30,536 nucleotides of DNA from CAYQVO01 sp964421085 (GTDB lineage: Bacteria > Bdellovibrionota_C > UBA2361 > CAYQVO01): NCBI GenBank assembly GCA_964421085.1, contig CAYQVO010000043.1, forward strand, positions 1 to 30,536, given 5' to 3'. Made by a program: the position numbers and the translations under genes. The notes under the pieces were generated by a model. It made no database searches. It saw only the letters and a program-made list of their open reading frames with translations, and was not told where the DNA came from. This document shows positions 16,656 to 23,934 of this stretch, piece after piece (the stretch's first letter is position 1; each line of letters starts with the position of its first letter).

Positions 16656-16846
16656 TTCCGGGCCTTTTTTCCGGAGGCGACGGTTTTCTTCCGTTTTGTT
16701 TTATAAGCAGGCTTTGGAGAAGACACCAGATCGGTCTCCTCCCACTCTTTGAGCAGCGCACTTTCTTCAGAATCAGAACAGACGAATTCCACATATTTCT
16801 TTGCCGCTGCTCTCTGTTTGTGCCGCATGACTTCTTTCTGAAGCAC
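16652..16846 (-). CDS. MazE-like antitoxin, N-terminus uncertain
   Basis: The frame encodes a helix-rich, charged antitoxin-like protein. The open frame continues upstream of the GTG at 16846 and reads L-Y-P-L-L-A-Q-N-Q-S-L-A-S-F-V-R-P-V-L-Q (about 16905-16845), which is like the ribbon-helix-helix helices of MazE/CopG-type antitoxins. It is followed by A-A-A-K-K-Y-V-E-F and a C-terminal toxin-binding part with L-L-K-E-W-E-E-T-D-L and a basic tail. No ATG is available in frame before the PIN gene ends at 16957, so the DNA-binding N-terminus appears lost or shifted. It overlaps the toxin start by 4 bp. Confidence 0.5.
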   Translation of the reverse strand: MLQKEVMRHKQRAAAKKYVEFVCSDSEESALLKEWEETDLVSSPKPAYKTKRKKTVASGKKARK

Positions 16847-16956
16847 CGGGCGGACAAAACTCGCAAGGCTCTGGTTTTGCGCAAGCAGCGGATAAAGTTC
16901 TTTGAGCAGAGGTTGCTCGAGGACGCATCCGACTGCCAGGGAGCGCTGCTGGTGAT

Positions 16957-17382
16957 TCAGATAAAGCTCAGCATCGCATCGAGCCCTTCCCGCTTAAAAT
17001 GCTCATCATCAGTCATTGCCTTTGAAAGGCCGAGCTCTTTCATAACAACAAAGCTCGTGCAGTCCGTAAACGAATAACCGCGATCCTGGCGTTTAAGGAG
17101 AAGTGATTTTGCCGCCTCGAATCGCTGCTCGCCAATACGTTCAATACGAAGCGCTCTGGAGTGAGAGGTCGATGAGAGGAACCTTGAGATGAGATGGCTC
17201 TTTTTTCTCGCGCTGAGAAGGGTGCATGTTTCTCCGACAACCCAGTCAGTCGTAATACCTGGCGCTCGCGCCTCGGCGAGTTCCTTCATGACCTCAACAA
17301 CCCTTTTGTGCGACTTGTCATCAGAACTCAGCAGCGCGAAGAAACCGTGCGTGTCCCAGAAAAAAGGTTTCTCAGCTGCCAT
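16957..17382 (-). CDS. PIN-domain (VapC-like) toxin ribonuclease
   Basis: A 141-residue PIN protein. The acidic catalytic set is complete: D10 (F-W-D-T-H-G), E51 (V-V-G-E-T), D107 (S-F-T-D-C) and D125/D126 (A-M-T-D-D-E-H-F). Such proteins cleave RNA in a Mg/Mn-dependent way. ATG 17382 is chosen over a longer in-frame start because the fold begins right after it and it overlaps the antitoxin stop by 11 bp, as is usual in these pairs. The partner antitoxin is the Phd-like gene 17372-17620. This module appears functional, unlike its two neighbours. Confidence 0.9.
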   Translation of the reverse strand: MAAEKPFFWDTHGFFALLSSDDKSHKRVVEVMKELAEARAPGITTDWVVGETCTLLSARKKSHLISRFLSSTSHSRALRIERIGEQRFEAAKSLLLKRQDRGYSFTDCTSFVVMKELGLSKAMTDDEHFKREGLDAMLSFI

Positions 17383-17620
17383 AGAGTTCCTTGTCGATTT
17401 CTTTTGAAGTCGCACTTCCCATAGGTTCGGCATCCGAATGCAGCAGATAAAACGGGTCTGTCGCGGAAATTTCTTCCGCGGGCGGCTCGTAAGGAATAAT
17501 CGTGGCTATGGGTTTCCTCCTGTAAGTCAGTGTCAGTTTTCTTTTGACTTTCATAGCCTCCAGAACCTTTGAAAAGGAAAAACGGAGCTCATCAGTTGAG
17601 ATAGTATCATTCTTTTTCAT
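17372..17620 (-). CDS. Phd/YefM-family antitoxin
   Basis: An 82-residue antitoxin. Residues about 5-43 are the Phd/YefM DNA-binding fold (S-T-D-E-L-R-F-S-F-S-K-V-L-E-A-M, then L-T-L-T-Y-R-R-K-P-I-A-T-I-I-P). The rest is the flexible toxin-neutralising part, with D-P-F-Y-L-L-H and E-I-D-K-E-L-Y-G. The in-frame extension upstream (a run of isoleucines) is rejected because it translates the operator palindrome. No Shine-Dalgarno sequence precedes the ATG, and a consensus -10 box lies only 7 nt upstream, so the transcript may be leaderless. It should neutralise the overlapping PIN toxin and repress its own promoter. Confidence 0.85.
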   Translation of the reverse strand: MKKNDTISTDELRFSFSKVLEAMKVKRKLTLTYRRKPIATIIPYEPPAEEISATDPFYLLHSDAEPMGSATSKEIDKELYGS

Positions 17621-17657
17621 AATCATTATTATAATGATTATGAATCCCTGCCTGCAA
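17618..17657 (-). promoter_or_regulatory. Promoter and palindromic operator of the Phd/PIN module
   Basis: A perfect inverted repeat lies at 17619-17641: an 11-nt arm (ATAATCATTAT), one central base, and its exact complement. On the minus strand it contains TATAAT at 17633-17628, with a TTGCAG at 17657-17652 and an 18-nt spacer, which makes a good sigma70 promoter. The palindrome overlaps both the -10 box and the first two bases of the antitoxin ATG (17620). An antitoxin bound here would block RNA polymerase directly. The start site expected about 7 nt after the -10 falls on or near the ATG. Confidence 0.65.
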
Positions 17658-17911
17658 GCATTTTCCACCTTATGTATTCGAGAAATTCAGCGAAAAGATT
17701 CCTTTCTCAAGCATTCGTGTATGGGGCTATGACCTGTCCCATAACCCATTCGAAAATCGTTAAAGGTTTCTGCAAAAAATTTTGATCCTGAGAAAAAATC
17801 CTGCCCTGATCGATCGCCCTGGGAATCTTGTTCAAGCGCCACAGTAAGCGATCTTCTTTCTTGGACGTGAGCGAGAAGTCTCAAAGCGCAGGAAAAAGAG
17901 CAGCGGGTGCC

Positions 17912-18490
17912 CTACTTCCTCCCCAGCGTAACGAGCCTCTGCACCGGCGCAGCCTGTCCCTCAGGTTTGACAAGAAAGACATAAACTTTCCCCGGCCATC
18001 CCCCTGCGATAATGTCTCTAATATTGAGATCGGCCTGGTGCCGCTGAGAAGGTCTGTCATCGCCGCGCGGGTTCCATTGGCAGAGAGCTGCATAAGTTCC
18101 ATTCGGGTTCTTGACTGCAAGAACCCGGTCCCCAGGTAAAAACCCTGCTTTCTCCGCGGGGGAGCCCCGCATAACGTGGTTGACGCCCTGAGGCCATATA
18201 TATGTGACATTCCCGTCATCAATACCCGTTTGGTAGCAACTGACCATAATCCCAATGGCGCCGCCAGGTCCTCCCAACAATGCACCACGCTGCAAGGCGC
18301 CGTGCAGGCGACCAACCGGCCTCGGCCGCTCGGCGAGCTTGTGTGCGGGAGGTCTCCTCTTACCTGGAGTCATATTCTGATCCGTATTGTAGTGGGGCTT
18401 GGCGGTTCCCTGGTGACGGTGCTTCTTCCCCCGGATATGAGCCGCAATATTTTCAGCTCCATTGGCCAATGTTTCAGCAAGGCTGCCCAT
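17912..18490 (-). CDS. PDZ-domain protein, otherwise uncharacterised
   Basis: A 192-residue protein. The N-terminal 60 residues are basic and low complexity. Residues 70-85 are Gly-rich and weakly hydrophobic. Residues about 92-130 carry a PDZ-like core (G-S-P-A-E-K-A-G-F-L-P-G-D-R-V-L-A-V), followed by a region with Y-A-A-L-C-Q-W-N-P and a C-terminal V-Y-V-F-L-V-K-P-E. I see no protease or other catalytic domain and no clear signal peptide. ATG 18490 is favoured over GTG 18499 because GGAG lies about 8 nt upstream of the ATG. It stands between toxin-antitoxin modules with about 290 bp of non-coding sequence on its 3' side (17621-17911), in which only the Phd/PIN promoter is evident. Confidence 0.6.
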   Translation of the reverse strand: MGSLAETLANGAENIAAHIRGKKHRHQGTAKPHYNTDQNMTPGKRRPPAHKLAERPRPVGRLHGALQRGALLGGPGGAIGIMVSCYQTGIDDGNVTYIWPQGVNHVMRGSPAEKAGFLPGDRVLAVKNPNGTYAALCQWNPRGDDRPSQRHQADLNIRDIIAGGWPGKVYVFLVKPEGQAAPVQRLVTLGRK

Positions 18491-18665
18491 GACTGTCACT
18501 CCAGAATTACCTGTTCAAAAGGGAATCATGACTTTGAGGGATATTGCTTCTGTTGGACTTAAAATACTTGAGGACAAATAACCGCTTGATGTTACTCCGG
18601 CTTTCGGCGATCACTCCGGTGTGTCAAAACAAAAAGTGCCCACTCGTCCTCTCTTTTGACCAGTC

Positions 18666-18699
18666 CCGTACGTACGTTGCCTCCTGGCGATACGTACGG
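18666..18699. repeat. Inverted repeat in intergenic region
   Basis: CCGTACGTA at 18666-18674 is the exact complement of TACGTACGG at 18691-18699, separated by 16 nt. It lies about 50 bp upstream of the truncated Phd antitoxin start. It may be the operator of that broken toxin-antitoxin module, or simply a hairpin; there is no T-tract. Confidence 0.4.
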
Positions 18700-18750
18700 T
18701 CCTCTCGGAAGATTGAAATCACAGGACATACGCCGGGAGATAGATCCCCA

Positions 18751-18864
18751 ATGAAGATTTCAGCCACTAAACTCAGAGAGAACATCTATGCAATTGTTGA
18801 TGAGATGGCAAGGACCGGTATTCCGGTGGAGATTGAACGCAAAGCGGAGAGGCGCATTTGTTGA
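18751..18864 (+). pseudogene. Truncated Phd/YefM antitoxin
   Basis: The first 30 or so residues (M-K-I-S-A-T-K-L-R-E-N-I-Y, then G-I-P-V-E-I-E-R-K) are a clear Phd/YefM antitoxin N-terminus. After E-R-K the frame ends at a TGA (18862-18864) where the rest of the antitoxin, about 40-50 residues including the toxin-binding tail, should be. The next codons belong to a PIN toxin in another frame. A single deletion removing the antitoxin tail and the toxin start explains this. Confident as a remnant; it cannot neutralise a toxin. Confidence 0.75.
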
Positions 18865-19178
18865 GTGAAAAGGCCATCGCGCTCATCGAATCTGAAGACG
18901 TTCTTATCTCCCCGATGGTGCTTGTCGAAGTTGAGTTTCTTCATGAAATAAAGCGAATAAAGGCAGGGAGCGGGAAGATCCTCCGGGATCTCCAGAATGA
19001 AATCGGGCTGAAACTCTGCGAAACTTCTTTCGCGAAAGTAGTAGTTGCCGCTGCGGCTGAAAAGTGGACGAGAGACCCTTTCGACAGAATTCTTGTCGCC
19101 CAGGCAAAGCTCAACGAAAGCAGGCTGATTACGAAGGATCGAGGTATTGGCGACAATTACCGCATGGCGGTATGGTGA
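18858..19178 (+). pseudogene. PIN toxin lacking its N-terminus and first catalytic Asp
   Basis: The 106-residue frame reads L-S-E-K-A-I-A-L-I-E-S, then S-P-M-V-L-V-E-V-E-F-L-H-E-I, R-D-P-F-D-R-I-L-V-A-Q-A-K-L and L-I-T-K-D-R. This matches a PIN domain from its second helix onward. The expected opening D-T-H-x-x-x-W strand with the first catalytic Asp, about 20 residues, is missing and is replaced by antitoxin sequence. TTG 18858 is only a nominal start. The remaining acidic residues are intact, so the loss looks like one clean deletion rather than slow decay. Toxic activity is very unlikely. Confidence 0.75.
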
Positions 19179-19256
19179 AGAAACCGCAGGCCTGAAAGGG
19201 GATTCCCTTATAATTGACGATCCTGTCAGGACTTATTCCTCGGTGTAAAAAAAGGG

Positions 19257-19751
19257 GACGGTTGAAGTTAGTGGCATAGTGAGCGGTGTTTTCGAGGATT
19301 CCCTCAAGAACGACGGATTTCGAAGCTCCATAACTGGCCCCCTCCAAAGGACGGTGAGACTGGCTGCAGTCATGGAGGCTGGCAAGAAGGAGCGAAAAGA
19401 ATAGACCCCTGTTGCCGGCCCCTCTTTGTTCAGGGGGAATTTGGAAAGTCAAGCAGCAAGTGAGATCTTATGCACAGGTGGGGGCGCTCTCCACGAGGTG
19501 CGGCCCAGGTTCCTGCACGGCTCAAGCTCTGTTGCGGTTGTCGAATCCTGGGAAGTTGCGGTCGCTTGCGCGCCCCTTGTTCTTGCGGAGTACAAGCCGA
19601 AAAATCTCGTCGTCTGCTCCCACATATCAGGTATGTGCCGGGAGAGTTCGGCAAGGAATTCCAGGGGTGAGAAATCCCGGGTCGATACAGCTTTGCCGTC
19701 CCTGTACGAAGTGTAGAGAATCCAAGGGTTCCTCGGCGGAGCTCTCATCAA
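19257..19751. mobile_element. Partial IS91-family element end, copy 1
   Basis: These 495 bp are identical, base for base, to 28908-29402. On the minus strand the part at about 19450-19740 encodes the C-terminal portion of an IS91-type transposase (W-I-L-Y-T-S-Y-R-D-G-K, then F-S-P-L-E-F-L-A-E-L-S-R-H-I-P and T-R-F-F-G-L-Y-S-A-R-T-R-G). It carries the same frameshift as copy 2. The part from 19257 to about 19450 appears non-coding and would be the transposon end downstream of the transposase (the oriIS side). The element stops abruptly inside the transposase at 19751. Upstream, 19179-19256 holds no gene and ends with AAAGGGGACGG, like half of the hairpin at 30073. Confidence 0.8.
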
Positions 19752-19762
19752 AGCTTACGGCA

Positions 19763-20017
19763 ATGAAAAGACAATCAGTCACAAAGGCATTCGCCCTGGC
19801 ATTGTTGTTTGCAGTGTATGCGGGTCCGATGACGGGGTGCGCTACCCACACCTACGAAACAACAGGGGTTGAGACAGTTTCTGACAACACAGTACGCTAC
19901 AGGCATGAGCCGGGAGTTGAAACTGAAACTGTGGAAACCGGGCATCGCCGAGGCCTGCTTTCGATAATTGGCGAGGTTATTACGTTCCCGTTCAGGGCAA
20001 TAGCTTCGATACTTTAG
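19763..20017 (+). CDS. Small predicted lipoprotein
   Basis: An 84-residue protein with a signal sequence (residues 1-25) ending in M-T-G-C, a plausible lipobox. The mature part is short and Thr/Glu-rich (T-Y-E-T-T-G-V-E-T-V), then a C-terminal amphipathic hydrophobic segment (L-L-S-I-I-G-E-V-I-T-F-P-F-R-A-I-A). The start lies only 12 bp after the end of IS91 copy 1 and has no good ribosome-binding site, so the transposon may have removed the native promoter and leader. I do not recognise a family. Confidence 0.65.
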   Translation: MKRQSVTKAFALALLFAVYAGPMTGCATHTYETTGVETVSDNTVRYRHEPGVETETVETGHRRGLLSIIGEVITFPFRAIASIL

Positions 20018-20094
20018 ACGGCTGCCATTCGAAAATTGGCTCCGAAGATTGCTCTCGCATGGTCGCAGCTCAAAAAAAAGGAGGGAACTTTAAG

Positions 20095-20270
20095 TTATCG
20101 GGTGTTCTCATCACTCACGCGCGCTTCGACCCGATAATTCGGGACATGGCACCCGGTCGCACAAGTGTGCCCCTCCATACATTGAAAAATCATATGGAGG
20201 GCTGGACTTGTCCGGCCGTAATGACGAAGGTTGTCATCCTGAGGCGGAGCGGAAGGATCGCGCAGAGACG
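20095..20270. repeat. Intergenic region with stem-loop and probable dispersed repeat
   Basis: This belongs to the 257-bp gap between the lipoprotein and the LysR gene, where I see no coding sequence. TTATCGGGT at 20095-20103 pairs with ACCCGATAA at 20129-20137. Around 20235-20262 there is a segment with the core CCTGAGGCGG...GGAAGGATC, of a type often scattered between genes in environmental genomes. Only one copy occurs in this window, so its repeat status is from memory of such motifs and not shown here. Confidence 0.3.
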
Positions 20271-20274
20271 CGCA

Positions 20275-21168
20275 TCACTTTTCAGCGAAGAGTTCACCTC
20301 TTCCCGCTGCAACGAATTCCTTCCGGAAGGCTTTGAGCGGCGATGCTTCACGAAGGGGGTAGTGCCAGAACAATGGGACATACACCGGGACTTCCGGGCC
20401 GAGCTTCACGAGTGCGCCCTTATGCACCAGGGCCCGCGACTGAAGTTCGGGCACAAGTCCATATGCTGCGCCCCCTTTTATGATTTCGACAAATCCCTCG
20501 GATGATGGAAGCTCAAAGCGCGGAAAGTCTATTTGCTTCTTCCGGAGAACCCTTTTCAGGAATCGTTCATGAAGCCCGTCCTTTTCGTTGAATATCACTG
20601 CCGGAGCTTTGAGGACGTTTTCCAATGTGAAGCCGTTGGGGAAATACCGCCGAATGAACCGTTTGGTCGCGAGGCAGATATATTCCATCCTTCCGAGCGG
20701 TTCGAGCGAACAACCCGGGAGCGCGGAGGCCCTTGTGCTCACGCACCCTATGACCAGCCCATCCTGAAGAAGGGAAAATGATTCGAATTCATTTTCGATC
20801 AGGAAAGAGATCACCCAGGGGCGTTTCGTGAGGAGAGGCAATACCGCCGGGAGAAACCAGGTGGCAACGCTGTCAGCATTCACGCCTATCTTGAAAGAAG
20901 GCAGACTTGTTTGCAAAGAATCCAGTCCGATATCGAGTTCGTTTTCCAGGAGCGCTACCTGGCCGAAGTGGTTCAGGAGAATGTGCCCGAGAGGTGTAAG
21001 AGAACAAGGAGTGGTTCGCGCGACGAGAGGCGCACCCACCCTTTCCTCGAAAGCCCGGATCCGTTGCGAAACAGCCGATTGAGTAAGGTGAAGCGCAGAA
21101 GCGGCCTTGTTGAACGAACCTGTTCGGATTAGCACATCTAGAGTCGCAAGAGCGTCGTAGTCAAGCAT
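20275..21168 (-). CDS. argP: LysR-family transcriptional regulator, ArgP/IciA-like
   Basis: A 297-residue LysR protein. Residues 1-60 are the winged helix-turn-helix (F-N-K-A-A-S-A-L-H-L-T-Q-S-A-V-S-Q-R-I). The effector domain contains V-N-A-D-S-V-A-T-W-F-L-P-A, R-Y-F-P-N-G-F-T and L-K-A-P-A-V-I-F-N, which are hallmark segments of ArgP. In Enterobacteria ArgP senses arginine/lysine and activates the exporter argO/lysE and other genes. No LysE-family exporter is next to it here; the divergent gene is an unrecognised helical protein about 90 bp away, so the usual target seems missing or is elsewhere. The subfamily call is good, but the regulated genes are unknown. Confidence 0.82.
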   Translation of the reverse strand: MLDYDALATLDVLIRTGSFNKAASALHLTQSAVSQRIRAFEERVGAPLVARTTPCSLTPLGHILLNHFGQVALLENELDIGLDSLQTSLPSFKIGVNADSVATWFLPAVLPLLTKRPWVISFLIENEFESFSLLQDGLVIGCVSTRASALPGCSLEPLGRMEYICLATKRFIRRYFPNGFTLENVLKAPAVIFNEKDGLHERFLKRVLRKKQIDFPRFELPSSEGFVEIIKGGAAYGLVPELQSRALVHKGALVKLGPEVPVYVPLFWHYPLREASPLKAFRKEFVAAGRGELFAEK

Positions 21169-21257
21169 ATTAGTATTTCTTATTGGCCATCACTTTAATT
21201 CATTTTACTTAATAACCCCTCCGATGTCATCATCTCCTCGACAAAAAAGGAGGTGAT

Positions 21258-21992
21258 ATGAGTCCGACCGGACCAAGTGAACGTTTCAAAGAGAGGGCTC
21301 GCAGAGAGGCGGATGTCAGAAGCTGCGTCACCCTTGCCGCGGCAAGCGCTGACGAGGAACTCGCCAGGGCTTGTGATAATCGCGTCAGGACAATCCTTCG
21401 ATCCGAAGACACGAACGGATGGCGCGATGCCATTGAAGAGCTGGTTGAGCTTGCAGGCAAGCGGACATTGACGAGTGAGGCAATTGCAGAGAGGGCCGAG
21501 ACTTATCTTCGGGAAGTTGCGCGCGAACTGGAGCCCCAGCGGCAGTATCTTCTGAATGCGCTCCACGGATCGCACGCTCCTGTTCTGATTCGTCTTGCGG
21601 CACCATACCTGGACGAGAGAATAATTCCTGATTCCACCTGCAGTGTGCTCGAGTATCTTGTGGATCTGGTCCTCGAGGAATTCCCGGGGGACGAGCCGAC
21701 CGGCAGACCGCGGTACGTGGAGCAGGAAGCTGTGCTCGCGGCAATGGAAGGGCTCGTGGAACGTGCCGGCACTCATCCCGATGTCTGCCATGCTTTTTGT
21801 CTCGTTCTGAACCAGGGAGAGCTCAGGCCTGTTGAGGCGCGGGAAGCGTTAAAAGTGCTTCTTTCGCATAAGAGCCTGAGGATCGTGAAGAATGCTTTCC
21901 ACGAAGCAGTCAATTCATTCGGCGAAACCGAGGACGGAAGTTCGCTGCACCTCCTGAAGATCGCTATCGAAGACGCCCTCAAAGAAGAGTAG
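21258..21992 (+). CDS. Uncharacterised helical (HEAT-like) protein
   Basis: A 244-residue soluble protein, almost entirely helical, with repeated amphipathic helix pairs from about residue 45 to 235, suggestive of HEAT/ARM-type repeats. No catalytic motif and no signal peptide are visible. It has a near-perfect ribosome-binding site, AAGGAGGTGAT, directly before the ATG, so it is probably well expressed. It is divergent from the ArgP-like regulator and converges with the PD40 protein gene. I do not recognise the family. Confidence 0.75.
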   Translation: MSPTGPSERFKERARREADVRSCVTLAAASADEELARACDNRVRTILRSEDTNGWRDAIEELVELAGKRTLTSEAIAERAETYLREVARELEPQRQYLLNALHGSHAPVLIRLAAPYLDERIIPDSTCSVLEYLVDLVLEEFPGDEPTGRPRYVEQEAVLAAMEGLVERAGTHPDVCHAFCLVLNQGELRPVEAREALKVLLSHKSLRIVKNAFHEAVNSFGETEDGSSLHLLKIAIEDALKEE

Positions 21993-22018
21993 ATAGGCAG
22001 CAAGCCCTGGACTACGAA

Positions 22019-23815
22019 TCAGAAGATCGTATCGTCCCAGACATGCACGCTGCTTACAAATGACCTCATGAGATAGCTATGAAGGCCGACAGCTCCGCCG
22101 ACGGAGGTCTTGAAGCGATAGCTCATAAGAAGCGTGTCATCGAGATAAACATTGGTCAGTCCGTCTGTCTTGACGTCAACCCTGAGGGTATACTTCACAT
22201 TTGCCTTGATTCTTTTGGTTTTCTTCACCCGGACCAGAGTTCTGTTTCCGCTGAACTTCCCGATCTGGCCAATTCTTATCTGTTTAGGACGAATCAGGAC
22301 GTACCGGTATTTTTGGGCTCCCTGGTATCCGAATACAATTCCCGCCCTTGCGCTCGATCTCTTGTTCTTCGAAACCTTAAGCTCGACCTCTATCCTGCCC
22401 GAGGTGAATTTATAAGGCTTTTCCGCAAGAACCTTGAGAAGCGAGAGGCTGTTTCTCCCTGCTGCGCTGACATATTCGCGCGAGCTGTTTACACTCCACC
22501 TTCCGCTCTTGACAGTCCAGTCGGGATCCTTGGTCCTCTCAGCGTTTGAGAAATCTTCCATAATCGGGAAGACGTCCTGGGGAAGATCTTCTCCGCGATC
22601 GACGAGGAAGACGTCCCAGTCCGACTCGAAGTGTGAACCTACAAGCGCAGCTTGCGAGTCCAGGGCTATGAAGCGGCCGGAACTTGACATGGACGAAATG
22701 TCGGAATCGTCATCCCCTGGAGTTCCGTCCCACCCCGAGACAATTTGAGTCGAACCAGCCTCGGTGTCCCTCAAGAAAACATCTATGTAACCGTTAGTGT
22801 CTGCCGCAACGAGATCAGTGGCAGCCGACGGGAAGCTTACAAAACGGCCGCTTCCTGAGATCCCGAGACATGACAGCGAGAACGAAGCATCGTTACATCC
22901 GGAAGCCGCGTTCCCCACGCCACCGGAGGTATTTGCTGAAACCAGGCGGACAGTTCCGGTATCGATGTTCTTCATGAACACGTCCATTGCATCATTCCCG
23001 TCACCGCTTACGAGGTTCGACGCCAGGGAAGAGAAAGCCACGTTTACGCCGTCTCCCGACATTACAGGAGTTCCGCTTGCCCCATTGGCCTGTACCCCGC
23101 TTGTCGAAGTGCTTGCCCTGTACGTGGTTGGAAGATTCAAATCTCTTACGAATACATCATCGACACCATTTGTATCATTCGGCACGAGATTCGATGCTGC
23201 TGAGTGAAATGCGACACGCTCTCCCATTCCCGAGATCGAGGGATTGCGCGAATTGGAATTTCCCTGCTTACTGCCCACCGATACAGAAACCAGCTTGATA
23301 TCAGCAACAGGCTGTTCCAAGTCACGGTAAAAGATGTCGGATGAGTGATTGATGTCCCCATCTACCAGATTGTCCGCCCATGATTCAAAAGCAATATATC
23401 TTCCTGTCGTGCTGATTGCAGGACTGAAGGAAACGTCATTCCCGGCGGCAAAGTTATATGCAGTTGAAACCAAGGTGAACCCCTTACCGACACGATCATA
23501 AAGGTAGACATCCCGGCAGCTGTTTGTGTCGGCAGGAACGAGCTTCAATTTTGTCGAGAATGCGAGCCAGAGGCCGTTTCCTGACATTGACGGCTCGGAC
23601 CCCTCCGTGATTGTCGTCGCAGAATCAATATTGCAGTCGTATAGCTTGAGGTACGGGCCGTCCTCAAACGCGACATAACATCCATCGTCAGAAACAGATG
23701 GATTGACAGAGCTGCTCGCCATTGAGCTCAGCTTCTTTATGGTAAACGAAGCAGCAACCGGCGACGGCGATACGGTAAGGGCAAGAATAAGCAGGGCAAC
23801 AAGGGGTCTAATCAT
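22019..23815 (-). CDS. Secreted PD40/TolB-like beta-propeller protein with C-terminal LamG-like domain
   Basis: A 598-residue secreted protein. Residues 1-22 form a signal peptide (I-R-P-L-V-A-L-L-I-L-A-L). About seven PD40/WD40-like repeats follow, each with the pattern S-x-x-G-R-x-V-A-F-x-S-x-A-x-N-L-V-x-x-D-x-N and D-V-F-x-R-D; they make up a beta-propeller to about residue 420. The last roughly 170 residues form a beta-sandwich of LamG/keto-disaccharide-hydrolase type (F-S-N-A-E-R, Y-T-L-R-V-D-V, V-Y-L-D-D-T-L). ATG 23815 is preferred to a longer start at 23860 because GGAGG lies just upstream and the signal peptide begins there. It probably binds carbohydrate or protein outside the inner membrane; no enzyme motif is seen. 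Confidence 0.85.
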   Translation of the reverse strand: MIRPLVALLILALTVSPSPVAASFTIKKLSSMASSSVNPSVSDDGCYVAFEDGPYLKLYDCNIDSATTITEGSEPSMSGNGLWLAFSTKLKLVPADTNSCRDVYLYDRVGKGFTLVSTAYNFAAGNDVSFSPAISTTGRYIAFESWADNLVDGDINHSSDIFYRDLEQPVADIKLVSVSVGSKQGNSNSRNPSISGMGERVAFHSAASNLVPNDTNGVDDVFVRDLNLPTTYRASTSTSGVQANGASGTPVMSGDGVNVAFSSLASNLVSGDGNDAMDVFMKNIDTGTVRLVSANTSGGVGNAASGCNDASFSLSCLGISGSGRFVSFPSAATDLVAADTNGYIDVFLRDTEAGSTQIVSGWDGTPGDDDSDISSMSSSGRFIALDSQAALVGSHFESDWDVFLVDRGEDLPQDVFPIMEDFSNAERTKDPDWTVKSGRWSVNSSREYVSAAGRNSLSLLKVLAEKPYKFTSGRIEVELKVSKNKRSSARAGIVFGYQGAQKYRYVLIRPKQIRIGQIGKFSGNRTLVRVKKTKRIKANVKYTLRVDVKTDGLTNVYLDDTLLMSYRFKTSVGGAVGLHSYLMRSFVSSVHVWDDTIF

Positions 23816-23934
23816 AGCGGCCTCCATGACGTTCACCTTAAGATGAGGAAAGCGCGGCAACTGCTTCCCAGTGTTTGAGGATATAGCACAGGCTGCAAAA
23901 TATCGAAAGTAAACAATGCCTTATTTCTTTTTTG

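Noticed and set aside
20059..20505. 148-codon plus-strand frame
   Set aside because: It mostly lies opposite the end of the LysR gene and its first part covers an intergenic repeat.
22400..23700. Regular repeated pattern as a possible CRISPR or tandem repeat
   Set aside because: The periodicity comes from the PD40 propeller blades in the protein; the DNA repeats are divergent and in frame.
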